Part shown: one piece after another, positions 1-6,468 of the stretch
Position numbering within the stretch: the stretch's first letter is position 1
Layout: each line of letters opens with the position of its first letter
NCBI GenBank assembly: GCA_002307175.1
Contig: DBTS01000120.1
Coordinates: 20,048 to 28,079 of the forward strand
Direction: 5' to 3'
Length of the DNA stretch: 8,032 nucleotides
Origin: Rhodocyclaceae bacterium UBA1310
GTDB taxonomy: Bacteria > Pseudomonadota > Gammaproteobacteria > Burkholderiales > Rhodocyclaceae
Made by a program: the position numbers and the translations under genes
Notes under the pieces: model-generated
Database searches by the model: none
Told to the model about the DNA's origin: nothing
The model's input: the letters and a program-made list of their open reading frames with translations, nothing else

Positions 1-640
1 CGTAGTCGGTGATGTTCTTGACCACACCCTTGACGACAGTACCTTCCTGCAGGTTTTCCAGCAGCTTCTGGCGTTCTTCGCCCATGGTCACTTCGAGCAC
101 GGCACGACGCGATACAACGACGTTGTTGCGCTTGCGGTCGAGCTTGATGACCTTGAATTCAAATTCTTTGCCTTCGAACGGCGTGGTGTCCTTGACCGGA
201 CGCATGTCAACCAGGGAACCCGGCAGGAACGCACGGATACCATTGGTCATGACAGTCAGACCACCCTTGACCTTGCCGGTGACCACACCCTTAACCAGGG
301 TGCCTTCGGTCAGAGCCTTGTCCAGGAAGTTCCAGGCGGCAATACGCTTGGCCTTGTCGCGTGACAGGCGGGTTTCGCCATAACCATCTTCGAGAGATTC
401 GATGGCAACCTGAACGTAATCGCCAGGGTTGGCTTCCAGTTCGCCGCGATCGTTGCGGAATTCTTCAACCGGGATGTAGCTTTCGGACTTCAGGCCGGCA
501 TTCACGACCACGAAATTCTGATCGATGCGCACGACTTCAGCGGTGATAACTTCACCGGCGCGCATTTCCTGACGATTCAGGCTTTCTTCAAAAAGAGCGG
601 CAAAACTATCTTCGAAACTTTCGGTTACTGTGGAGGACAT
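1..640 (-). CDS. rpsA: 30S ribosomal protein S1, N-terminal part (3' end beyond window)
   Basis: This is the 5' part of the S1 gene: 213 codons are visible, and the rest lies beyond base 1. S1 is the large OB-fold protein of the small ribosomal subunit that binds mRNA and helps start translation. The visible protein begins MSSTVTESFEDSFAALFEES. It contains the first S1 domain (about residues 28-94, with NAGLKSES and GYGETRLSRDKAKR), the second (about 112-180, with GKVKGG, GIRAFLPGSLVD, KVIKLD and RNNVVVSRRA), and the start of the third (from about 198, LQEGTVVKG). The motifs match the S1 family closely, and the EVVRID/NFVVVNAGL wording is typical of Betaproteobacteria. The ATG at 640 is chosen because it gives the conserved N-terminus. 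GTG at 676 and TTG at 670 are in frame upstream, before a stop at 691-689, but would add non-conserved residues. There is no clear Shine-Dalgarno before the ATG. The gene lies 120 bases after cmk, as in many proteobacteria. Confidence 0.97.
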   Translation of the reverse strand, partial: MSSTVTESFEDSFAALFEESLNRQEMRAGEVITAEVVRIDQNFVVVNAGLKSESYIPVEEFRNDRGELEANPGDYVQVAIESLEDGYGETRLSRDKAKRIAAWNFLDKALTEGTLVKGVVTGKVKGGLTVMTNGIRAFLPGSLVDMRPVKDTTPFEGKEFEFKVIKLDRKRNNVVVSRRAVLEVTMGEERQKLLENLQEGTVVKGVVKNITDY

Positions 641-658
641 AAGGTTTGGGACTCGAGA

Positions 659-680
659 CCATGCTTGCAAAAACACATGG
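659..680 (-). other. Short inverted repeat in the rpsA leader
   Basis: CCATG (680-676) and CATGG (663-659) form a perfect 5-bp stem around a 12-base, T-rich loop. Wobble pairs could extend it by one pair on each side. It ends 18 bases before the rpsA start codon. A stem this short can occur by chance; its position in a leader without a Shine-Dalgarno is what makes it worth marking. Confidence 0.3.
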
Positions 681-715
681 CACTTGGGTTAAGGTTAAAA
701 AAAGCAATACTGGCC

Positions 716-741
716 GCGCCCCCCTTTCCCCGGGCAGGCGC
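716..741 (-). other. GC-rich hairpin downstream of cmk (possible weak terminator or attenuator)
   Basis: On the minus strand a GCGCC arm (741-737) pairs with GGCGC (720-716). A T-G wobble and a further CCC/GGG pairing sit inside, with one bulged base, leaving a purine-rich loop of about seven bases. Seven T follow, but only after a 12-base gap (703-697). That is too far for a standard intrinsic terminator, and the operon partner rpsA lies downstream. It could be a partial attenuator, an RNA processing site, or simply part of the S1 leader. Confidence 0.35.
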
Positions 742-760
742 AAACCAGACGCTGTCAGCT

Positions 761-1435
761 TCAGTTTTTCAGCGTACCCACACGACGCTTTGCCACCAGA
801 TCCAGCACGAATTGCACGGCGGAATCAATGGAAAGCAGCGTCGTATCAAGCACGACTGCATCTGCGCAGGGCTTCAGGGGGGCCACGGCGCGCGAAGCAT
901 CGCGCGCGTCACGCTCCTGGATATCATGTCGCAGATTATCAATGTTAGCAGGCAAACCCTTTTCGATCAACTGCTTATACCGTCTCTGCGCGCGGGATTC
1001 TGCGCTGGCCGTGAGAAAAATCTTCAAAAAAGCTTCGGGGAACACCACCGAGCCCATGTCGCGGCCATCTGCAACAAGCCCCGGAGCTTCGCCGAAAGCC
1101 TGCTGACGGGCCAGCAATGCAGCCCGCACAGCGGGCAATGCGGCCACTTTGGAGGCGGCATTGCCGGTCTCTTCACGACGCAATTCGGTGGAGACATCCT
1201 CCCCGTCCAGCCATACCTTGCCCCCTCTGAAGGCGGCATCAAGCTGACTGCCAAGGGCCGCCACAGCGGGTTCGTCAGTCAGCACCACGCCGCGCTTGAG
1301 GGCAGACAGGGCAACCAGGCGATAGATTGCACCGGAATCCAGGTAATGCCAGCCCAGCTTTTCAGCCACGATGCCAGCTACCGTTCCCTTGCCCGACGCT
1401 GTCGGGCCGTCAATTGCAATGACCGGAACCGCCAT
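761..1435 (-). CDS. cmk: Cytidylate kinase (CMP/dCMP kinase)
   Basis: Cmk transfers phosphate from ATP to CMP or dCMP in the cytoplasm, feeding the CTP and dCTP pools. The 224-residue product has the P-loop GPTASGKGT (residues 10-18), LDSGAIYR (32-39), the NAASKVA segment (92-98), DGRDMGSVVFP (123-133) and ERDARDASRAVAPL (174-187). Residues that contact CMP in the E. coli enzyme have counterparts here: Ser34, Arg39, Ser95, Arg104, Arg125/Asp126, Arg175, Asp179 and Arg182. Length is normal for the family. The frame is open further upstream to 1507, but the ATG at 1435 is chosen because MAVPVIAIDGP is the usual N-terminus and a GGAG lies 8 bases before it. That ATG shares one base with the argS stop (TGATG), so reinitiation after argS is likely. 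Cmk upstream of rpsA is a conserved arrangement. Confidence 0.97.
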   Translation of the reverse strand: MAVPVIAIDGPTASGKGTVAGIVAEKLGWHYLDSGAIYRLVALSALKRGVVLTDEPAVAALGSQLDAAFRGGKVWLDGEDVSTELRREETGNAASKVAALPAVRAALLARQQAFGEAPGLVADGRDMGSVVFPEAFLKIFLTASAESRAQRRYKQLIEKGLPANIDNLRHDIQERDARDASRAVAPLKPCADAVVLDTTLLSIDSAVQFVLDLVAKRRVGTLKN

Positions 1436-3162
1436 CACATATGCTCCAGGGTCTTGATACCCAGCAAACCGAGACCGGTCTGCAAGGTATGCGCCGTCAG
1501 TTCGCACAGACGCAAACGGCTGGCGCGCACCTCGCCCTCGCTCTTGAGCACCGGGCAGGCTTCGTAGAAACGCATGTACTGGGTGGCCAGCTCATACAGG
1601 TAGCCACACAGGAAGTGCGGCATGGTGTCGCGCGCCACGCTCTGCAGGGCGTCGGCAAAGCGCGCCAGGGCGATGGCCAGTTGATGTTCGGCCGGTTCGG
1701 CGAGCACGATAGTCGCGGCAGCATCCCAGGATTCAGCCTTGCGCCCCACACCAGCGGCACGGGTGTAGGCGTACATAAGGTAAGGAGCGGTATTGCCCTC
1801 GAAAGCGAGCATCGTGTCCCAGCTAAACACGTAATCGCTGTTGCGGTTCTTCGAGAGATCGGCGTATTTCACGGCCCCCACCCCGACCGCGTCGGCAATT
1901 TCACGGCGTGCGGCTTCTGGCAGATCCGGGTTTTTCTCGCTGACCAGCGCAAAAGCGCGTTCAACCGCTTCACTGAGCAGATCAGCCAGCTTCACGGTAC
2001 CGCCACTGCGGGTCTTGAAGGGCTTGTTGTCTTCGCCCAGCATCACACCAAAGCCCACATGTTCGAGCTGCACACCTTCCGGTGCGTAGCCAGCCTTGCG
2101 GCTGACCGCGAACATCTGCTGGAAGTGGCCGCTCTGACGGGCATCCACGACATACAGGACACGGCTCACATTCAGTTCCGACACGCGATAGCGCACTGCA
2201 GCCAGATCGGTAGTGGCATACAGGAAGCCACCATCCTTCTTCTGCACGATATAGCCAAGCGGTTCGCCTTCGCGGTTCACGAAACCGTCGACGTACACCA
2301 CCACCGCATCGTTATCATCAACGGCCAGCCCCTTGGCACGCAGATCAGCCACCACCACAGCCAGATCATCGTTATAGGCGCTCTCGCCACGCACATCTTC
2401 ACGCGTCAGGCCAACACCAAGCTTGGCATACACGGCTTCGCAGTGATGCAGCGACACATCCAGGAATTTCTTCCACAGCGTATTGACCTCTGCATCACCG
2501 CCCTGAAGCTTCACTACGTACTCACGGGCACGTGTTGCAAACGCCTCATCTTCATCAAAGCGGGTCTTTGCACGACGATAGAAATCCTCCAGGTCGGCCA
2601 GCGCCACTGTAGCCTCGCCGCCCTGCTCGGCCTCGATCAGGTAGGCAGTGAGCATGCCAAACTGGGTACCCCAGTCGCCCACGTGGTTCTGCGCGATCAC
2701 TTCATGGCCGAGGAAGCGCAGCACGCGTGCCAGCGCGTCACCAATAATTGTCGAACGCAGATGGCCGACGTGCATTTCCTTGGCAAGGTTCGGGGAAGAG
2801 TAATCCACCACCACACGCTGGGCCGTTGCCAGCGGCACGCCCAGGCGCTCATCACTGGCAGCCGCCTGCAGCTGCTGCGCCAGAAAGGCATCATCGAGCG
2901 TGATATTGATGAATCCCGGCCCGGCAATTTCCACCTTACTGGCAATTCCGACCAGATCCAGCTTTGCCACCACATCGGTCGCCAGCTGGCGCGGGTTCAT
3001 CTTGCGTGCCTTGGCGGCGCCCATCACTCCGTTGGCCTGATAGTCACCATACTCAGGGCGCCCGGAAGGCTGCACCACGGCAGGCGCCCCGTCACATCCA
3101 GCGGCATTGAGTGCAGCACGCACCCGGGAATCCAGCAATTCAGTCAGAGTCTGCGTCATCAT
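1435..3162 (-). CDS. argS: Arginyl-tRNA synthetase
   Basis: ArgS is a class I synthetase that charges tRNA-Arg with arginine. The 575-residue protein has the N-terminal Arg-tRNA-synthetase domain with EYGDYQANGVMGAAK (37-51), then SSPNLAKEMHVGHLRST (122-138) with the HIGH-type signature HVGH at 131-134, then NHVGDWGTQFGML (159-171). The degenerate KMSKS region is seen as KPFKTRSGGTVKLADLL (380-396). WDTMLAFEGNTAPYLMYAYTR (448-468) leads into the helical DALR anticodon-binding domain at the C-terminus. Length and motifs match the E. coli type (577 residues). Three starts follow the aroA stop in a row: GTG 3165, ATG 3162 and ATG 3159. I chose the first ATG; none has a clear Shine-Dalgarno, so coupling to aroA is likely. 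The gene sits 3 bases after aroA and overlaps cmk by one base, an unusual place for argS, which is normally outside the aroA-cmk-rpsA cluster. Confidence 0.96.
   Translation of the reverse strand: MMTQTLTELLDSRVRAALNAAGCDGAPAVVQPSGRPEYGDYQANGVMGAAKARKMNPRQLATDVVAKLDLVGIASKVEIAGPGFINITLDDAFLAQQLQAAASDERLGVPLATAQRVVVDYSSPNLAKEMHVGHLRSTIIGDALARVLRFLGHEVIAQNHVGDWGTQFGMLTAYLIEAEQGGEATVALADLEDFYRRAKTRFDEDEAFATRAREYVVKLQGGDAEVNTLWKKFLDVSLHHCEAVYAKLGVGLTREDVRGESAYNDDLAVVVADLRAKGLAVDDNDAVVVYVDGFVNREGEPLGYIVQKKDGGFLYATTDLAAVRYRVSELNVSRVLYVVDARQSGHFQQMFAVSRKAGYAPEGVQLEHVGFGVMLGEDNKPFKTRSGGTVKLADLLSEAVERAFALVSEKNPDLPEAARREIADAVGVGAVKYADLSKNRNSDYVFSWDTMLAFEGNTAPYLMYAYTRAAGVGRKAESWDAAATIVLAEPAEHQLAIALARFADALQSVARDTMPHFLCGYLYELATQYMRFYEACPVLKSEGEVRASRLRLCELTAHTLQTGLGLLGIKTLEHM
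1444..1447 (-). promoter_or_regulatory. Ribosome binding site of cmk
   Basis: GGAG lies inside the last codons of argS, 8 bases before the ATG at 1435. It supports that ATG over the longer open frame reaching 1507, and fits translational coupling to argS. Confidence 0.65.
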
Positions 3163-3165
3163 CAC

Positions 3166-4455
3166 TTACTTGGTCACACGTGCGAACACGTCAAAATATT
3201 CAGGGAAAGTCTTGGCTGTACATTTCGGATCATTGATCCGCACCGACACTCCGGCCAGAGCTGCCAGCGAAAAACACATGGCCATGCGATGGTCATCATA
3301 GGTGTCGATGGCAGCGTTCGGCAACAGTTGTGCTGGCGCACTCACGCCAAGCCAGTCTGCCCCCTCCTCCACCGCAGCACCGAGCTTGCGCAGTTCCGTG
3401 GCCATCGCACTGATGCGGTCGGTTTCCTTGACGCGCCAGCTCGCAATATTGCGCAGACGGCACGGGCCATCACAGAAAAGCGCCGCCACCGCGAGCGTCA
3501 TGGCAGCATCAGGAATATGATTGAAATCCATGTCAAAAGCTCGCAGCCGACCAGCTGCAGGAGCGCGCGCCTCGATCCAGTTTTCCCCCATGGTGATGCG
3601 GGCCCCCAGCGCTTCGAGCGCCTGGGCAAACGCCACATCCCCCTGAATGCTGTTACGCCCCACGCCTTCGACGCGCACCGGACCACCACCAATGGCACCT
3701 GCCGCCAGGAAATAGGACGCCGACGAGGCATCCCCTTCCACAAACAGCGTACCCGGCGACACATAGCGCTGCCCACCCGGAATCGTGAAGCGCTGCCAGC
3801 CTTCGCGCTGCACCTGAACCCCGAACTGGGCCATCAGGCGCAGGGTGATTTCGATGTAGGGCTTGGAAATCAGTTCGCCGATCACCTCGACGGTGGTCTC
3901 CACACCCGTGGTGGGCAAAGCCATCAGCAGCGCAGTGAGGAACTGGCTCGATACATTGCCCTTGATATGCACCACGCCACCCGGACGGATGCTTGCCGGG
4001 CGAATCTGCAGCGGAGGAAAACCTTCGTTGCCAAGATATTCGATATTGGCACCGATCTGGCGCAAACCCTCGACGAGATCGCCGATCGGCCGCTCGTGCA
4101 TGCGCGGCACGCCATGCAGCTTGTAACTGCCGCCGGCCAGTGCCAGCGCTGCCGTCAGCGGACGGAATGCAGTGCCCGCATTACCCAGGAACAGATCCGC
4201 ATCCTTGCTGGCAAAGCCTTGCGGTGCGCCCGTCACGCGGTAATCACGCTCACCGGTCTTCTCGATCTGCACGCCCAGCAGCCGCAGGGCATCCAGCATC
4301 CGGTCGGTATCATCGGAGGCGAGCAGATCGCGAATCTCGGTTACCCCGTCGGCAAGTGCGGCAAGCAGCAGGGTGCGGTTGGAAATGCTCTTTGAGCCGG
4401 GCAGACGCACCGTGCCCTGTGCGGTATGAAGCGGAGAAAGGTCCAGATATTCCAT
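3166..4455 (-). CDS. aroA: 3-phosphoshikimate 1-carboxyvinyltransferase (EPSP synthase)
   Basis: AroA joins phosphoenolpyruvate to shikimate 3-phosphate to make EPSP, the sixth step of the shikimate pathway. The 429 residues match the family length. Motifs in order are LPGSKSISNR (18-27), LFLGNAGTAFRPL (88-100, PEP site), PRMHERPIGDLV (117-128), KGNVSSQFLTALLMA (165-179), FVEGDASSASYFLA (238-251), DFNHIPDAAMT (310-320, catalytic-type Asp316), RVKETDR (341-347, Glu344) and DDHRMAM (387-393). The GNAGTA-x-RPL form, with Ala after Thr, resembles the class I (glyphosate-sensitive) enzymes; Phe stands where E. coli has Met. The ATG at 4455 gives the usual short N-terminus and lies 3 bases after the tyrA stop. 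The Shine-Dalgarno is weak (TAGG overlapping the tyrA stop), suggesting coupled translation. Confidence 0.97.
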   Translation of the reverse strand: MEYLDLSPLHTAQGTVRLPGSKSISNRTLLLAALADGVTEIRDLLASDDTDRMLDALRLLGVQIEKTGERDYRVTGAPQGFASKDADLFLGNAGTAFRPLTAALALAGGSYKLHGVPRMHERPIGDLVEGLRQIGANIEYLGNEGFPPLQIRPASIRPGGVVHIKGNVSSQFLTALLMALPTTGVETTVEVIGELISKPYIEITLRLMAQFGVQVQREGWQRFTIPGGQRYVSPGTLFVEGDASSASYFLAAGAIGGGPVRVEGVGRNSIQGDVAFAQALEALGARITMGENWIEARAPAAGRLRAFDMDFNHIPDAAMTLAVAALFCDGPCRLRNIASWRVKETDRISAMATELRKLGAAVEEGADWLGVSAPAQLLPNAAIDTYDDHRMAMCFSLAALAGVSVRINDPKCTAKTFPEYFDVFARVTK

Positions 4456-4458
4456 AGC

Positions 4459-5328
4459 CTATTTCAGATATTTCTCGGCCCACGCATTGCGTGCAGCACT
4501 GGCTTGTTCAAAAACGGATTCCAGAGCCGGCCCATCACCCTGCAGCAACAGCGCACGCAGGTAGGCCAGTTCGGTCAGATAGGCATCCAGTTCGGCCAGC
4601 AAGGCCTGCCGGTTGCTGGTGCAGATATCGCGCCACATTTCCGGGTGACTGCCGGCAATCCGCGTGAAATCGCGAAAACCCGAAGCGGCAAAACTGAACA
4701 GCTGCTCGGCATTCCCCCGACTCTGGATCTCATGCACCAACCCGAAAGCCAGCAGATGCGGCAGATGGCTCACGGCAGCAAACACGCGGTCGTGATCGAG
4801 CGGACTCATTTCATTGATCACTGCACCGCAGGCAGCCCAGGCTTCGCGCACACGCGCCACAGCCTGCGGATCACTTTCCGGCAGTTGGGTGATGACAACG
4901 CGCTTGCCCTGGAACAGCCCGGCTGTTGCAGCAGTCGGCCCGCTTTTCTCGGCACCCGCAATCGGATGCGCCGGCACCACATTCGCCAGATGATGCTTCA
5001 GGTGGGTATAGATTGCCGCAAACACATCGGATTTTGTGCTTCCCGCATCGGTTACCAGTGTCTGGGGCTCCAGATGGGGGGCTACCGCTTCCATCACGGC
5101 ATTCATCTGCCCCACCGGCATTGCCAGCAGCAGCAGGTCGGCACCTTTGAGTGCTACCGCCCAATCGCTTGCCACCTCATCAATGAGATCAAGCTGACGG
5201 GCCTCATCGAGGGTTTCCGGGCGGCGTCCGACGCCCACGACCGTCTCCACCATACCGGCCGACTTGAGCGCCAGGGCAAACGAACCGCCGATCAGCCCGA
5301 CCCCGCAAATCACAACGCGTTTGAACAT
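4459..5328 (-). CDS. tyrA: Prephenate/arogenate dehydrogenase (TyrA family)
   Basis: TyrA oxidatively decarboxylates prephenate (or arogenate) on the way to tyrosine. The 289-residue product has an N-terminal Rossmann fold with GVGLIGGS (9-16), TDAGSTKSDV (93-102), HPIAGAEKSG (121-130, with the catalytic-type His121), DRVFAAVSHLPHLLAF (180-195) and ASGFRDFTRIAGSHPEMWRDI (215-235). There is no fused chorismate mutase, unlike enteric TyrA, and no obvious ACT domain. The second beta strand ends GVGRR (32-36) with no acidic residue, so NADP+ use is possible. ATG 5328 is preferred: it gives the usual MFKR-type N-terminus, and AGGG lies 5 bases upstream. GTG 5334, which overlaps the hisC stop, is the alternative and would add two residues. 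Substrate choice between prephenate and arogenate cannot be told from sequence alone. Confidence 0.94.
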   Translation of the reverse strand: MFKRVVICGVGLIGGSFALALKSAGMVETVVGVGRRPETLDEARQLDLIDEVASDWAVALKGADLLLLAMPVGQMNAVMEAVAPHLEPQTLVTDAGSTKSDVFAAIYTHLKHHLANVVPAHPIAGAEKSGPTAATAGLFQGKRVVITQLPESDPQAVARVREAWAACGAVINEMSPLDHDRVFAAVSHLPHLLAFGLVHEIQSRGNAEQLFSFAASGFRDFTRIAGSHPEMWRDICTSNRQALLAELDAYLTELAYLRALLLQGDGPALESVFEQASAARNAWAEKYLK

Positions 5329-5330
5329 CC

Positions 5331-6431
5331 TCACCCTTTCAATGCGGCGGCAAGGGCCGCAAGGAATCTCTTGTTTTCAGTCTCAAGCCCTACCGTGACA
5401 CGCAACCAGTCTGGCAAACCATAATTGGCTACCGGGCGCACGATCACCCCCTGACGCAACAATGCCTGGTTCACCGCCATGGCATCTCCGACCCGCACCG
5501 TGATGAAATTGCCGGCGGAAGGAATGTATTCCAGATTCAGTGCATTGAAACCTGCCACCAGTTGCGCCATGCCGGAACGGTTGGTGGCATAACTGCGCTC
5601 GACAAACGCCACATCATCCAGTGCAGCTTCGGCAGCAGCGAGCGCCAGACTGTTGACGTTGAACGGCTCGCGCATGCGGTTGGCCAGATCCGCCACGGCA
5701 GGATCGGCAACCGCATAGCCCACCCGTAATCCACCCAGCCCGTAAATTTTTGAAAAAGTACGCGTCACCACCAGATTGGGAAAGCGCCGCACCCAGGCAA
5801 AACTGTCGTAACGCAATTCCGGCTGCAAATATTCGCTATATGCCTCATCAAGCACCACCAGCACATGCTCCGGTACCAGACGGAGAAAGGCCTCAATCAG
5901 TGAGCCCGGCAAAAATGTGCCGGTCGGGTTGTTGGGGTTGGCGATATAGATGATCCGCGTATCGGCGGCAAGCGCATCGCCTGTGGCAGCCAGATCATGG
6001 CTGAAGAAGCGCGCCGGCACCTCAATGCCCCGTGCCCCGACAGCCTGCAGCGCCAGCGGATACACCGCAAAGGCGTGCTGCGAGTACACCCCACTGCTGC
6101 CCGCCGGCACAAAGGCCCGCGTGAAGATATCGAGCAGCTCGTTGGAGCCGTTACCCAGCACCAGCTGATCAGCAGAAAGCCCGAATTTGCGCACCAGCGC
6201 CTGCTTGAGCGCAAACCCGTTGCCGTCCGGATAGCGCGCAAGCTCGCGCAGCGAGGCCGTGATGACCTGCCGTGCAAACGGGCTTGGGCCTAGCGGATTT
6301 TCGTTCGAAGCCAGCTTGATGACGCGGGCCTCATCGAGACCCATTTCACGCGCCAGCTCGGCAACCGGTTTACCGGGCACATACGGAGATATGCATTTAA
6401 CATAATCTGGCGCATGTTGCTCGATTCTCAT
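5331..6431 (-). CDS. hisC: Histidinol-phosphate / aromatic aminotransferase (HisC family)
   Basis: This is a fold-type I PLP-dependent aminotransferase of 366 residues, the normal HisC length. Visible features are KLASNENPLGPSP (39-51), RYPDGNGFALK (66-76), GNGSNELLDI (93-102), IANPNNPTGTF (163-173), VLDEAYSEY (193-201) and TFSKIYGLGGLRVGYA (225-240), where Lys228 is the expected PLP-binding lysine. It ends with RPVANYGLPDWLRVTVG (332-348). HisC enzymes transaminate histidinol phosphate, and many also accept aromatic amino acids. Lying between pheA and tyrA, this copy probably serves phenylalanine and tyrosine synthesis, so hisC2 is a fair alternative name; whether the organism has another hisC in a his operon cannot be seen. 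The ATG at 6431 has GGAG 7 bases upstream. The stop is 2 bases before the tyrA ATG. Confidence 0.94.
   Translation of the reverse strand: MRIEQHAPDYVKCISPYVPGKPVAELAREMGLDEARVIKLASNENPLGPSPFARQVITASLRELARYPDGNGFALKQALVRKFGLSADQLVLGNGSNELLDIFTRAFVPAGSSGVYSQHAFAVYPLALQAVGARGIEVPARFFSHDLAATGDALAADTRIIYIANPNNPTGTFLPGSLIEAFLRLVPEHVLVVLDEAYSEYLQPELRYDSFAWVRRFPNLVVTRTFSKIYGLGGLRVGYAVADPAVADLANRMREPFNVNSLALAAAEAALDDVAFVERSYATNRSGMAQLVAGFNALNLEYIPSAGNFITVRVGDAMAVNQALLRQGVIVRPVANYGLPDWLRVTVGLETENKRFLAALAAALKG
5334..5337 (-). promoter_or_regulatory. Ribosome binding site of tyrA
   Basis: AGGG within the last hisC codons lies 5 bases before ATG 5328 and directly abuts GTG 5334. A ribosome placed here can reach the ATG but not the GTG, which decides the start chosen for tyrA. 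Confidence 0.55.
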
Positions 6432-6438
6432 TCTCAGA

Positions 6439-6442
6439 CTCC
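6439..6442 (-). promoter_or_regulatory. Ribosome binding site of hisC
   Basis: GGAG lies 7 bases before ATG 6431, an optimal spacing. It suggests hisC has its own initiation site and is less dependent on coupling to pheA than the other junctions. Confidence 0.65.
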
Positions 6443-6452
6443 GCTAGGCCGG

Positions 6453-6468
6453 GCCGCACTGACGCGGC
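6453..6468 (-). other. Small GC hairpin between pheA and hisC
   Basis: GCCGC (6468-6464) and GCGGC (6457-6453) form a perfect stem, extendable by one G-T pair to leave a TCAG loop. It starts right after the pheA stop codon. No T-tract follows, so it is not an intrinsic terminator. It may be an intercistronic RNA hairpin that stabilises or separates messages, or a chance repeat in GC-rich DNA. Confidence 0.35.

Larger units (their letters stand above)
641..760 (-). promoter_or_regulatory. cmk-rpsA intergenic region / rpsA leader
   Basis: These 120 bases are the only long non-coding gap in the window. Read on the minus strand, the region holds a GC-rich hairpin (741-716), a run of seven T (703-697), and a short hairpin (680-659), followed by GGTCTCGAGTCCCAAACCTT directly before the rpsA ATG. 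No strong Shine-Dalgarno is present: a GAG about 10 bases upstream is the best candidate. I could not find a convincing -35/-10 pair. In E. coli, rpsA mRNA also lacks a good Shine-Dalgarno and uses hairpins and A/U-rich stretches that S1 recognises, so this may be an autoregulatory leader. That role is inferred, not shown. Confidence 0.5.

Noticed and set aside
641..676. Longer rpsA starting at GTG 676 or TTG 670.
   Set aside because: The frame is open, but the added residues are unlike S1 N-termini and neither codon has a Shine-Dalgarno; the ATG at 640 gives the conserved start.
641..760. A sigma-70 promoter for rpsA in the cmk-rpsA gap.
   Set aside because: Candidate hexamers such as TTGCTT or TTGCAA do not pair with a good -10 at 16-18 bases; a promoter inside cmk or read-through from upstream is equally possible.
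1436..1507. A 24-residue N-terminal extension of Cmk from an upstream start at 1507.
   Set aside because: It lies wholly inside argS, is not like any Cmk N-terminus, and the ATG at 1435 has a well-placed ribosome binding site.
665..1567. A 300-codon open frame on the plus strand, antisense to cmk and reaching the rpsA leader.
   Set aside because: The opposite strand encodes an unmistakable cytidylate kinase. The plus-strand product has low-complexity His/Gln/Arg-rich composition and no motif.
1441..4395. A 984-codon open frame on the plus strand, antisense to argS and most of aroA.
   Set aside because: Its codons are the exact reverse complements of the argS and aroA codons, which share one register (their starts differ by a multiple of three). 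It stays open only because these genes avoid TTA, CTA and TCA; it ends opposite a TCA at Ser21 of aroA. The translation is rich in His, Gln and Arg and shows no recognisable domain.
4426..5424. A 332-codon open frame on the plus strand, antisense to tyrA and the end of hisC.
   Set aside because: Same cause: it is in codon register with tyrA and reflects avoidance of TTA, CTA and TCA. The product looks like no known family, while tyrA and hisC opposite are clear.
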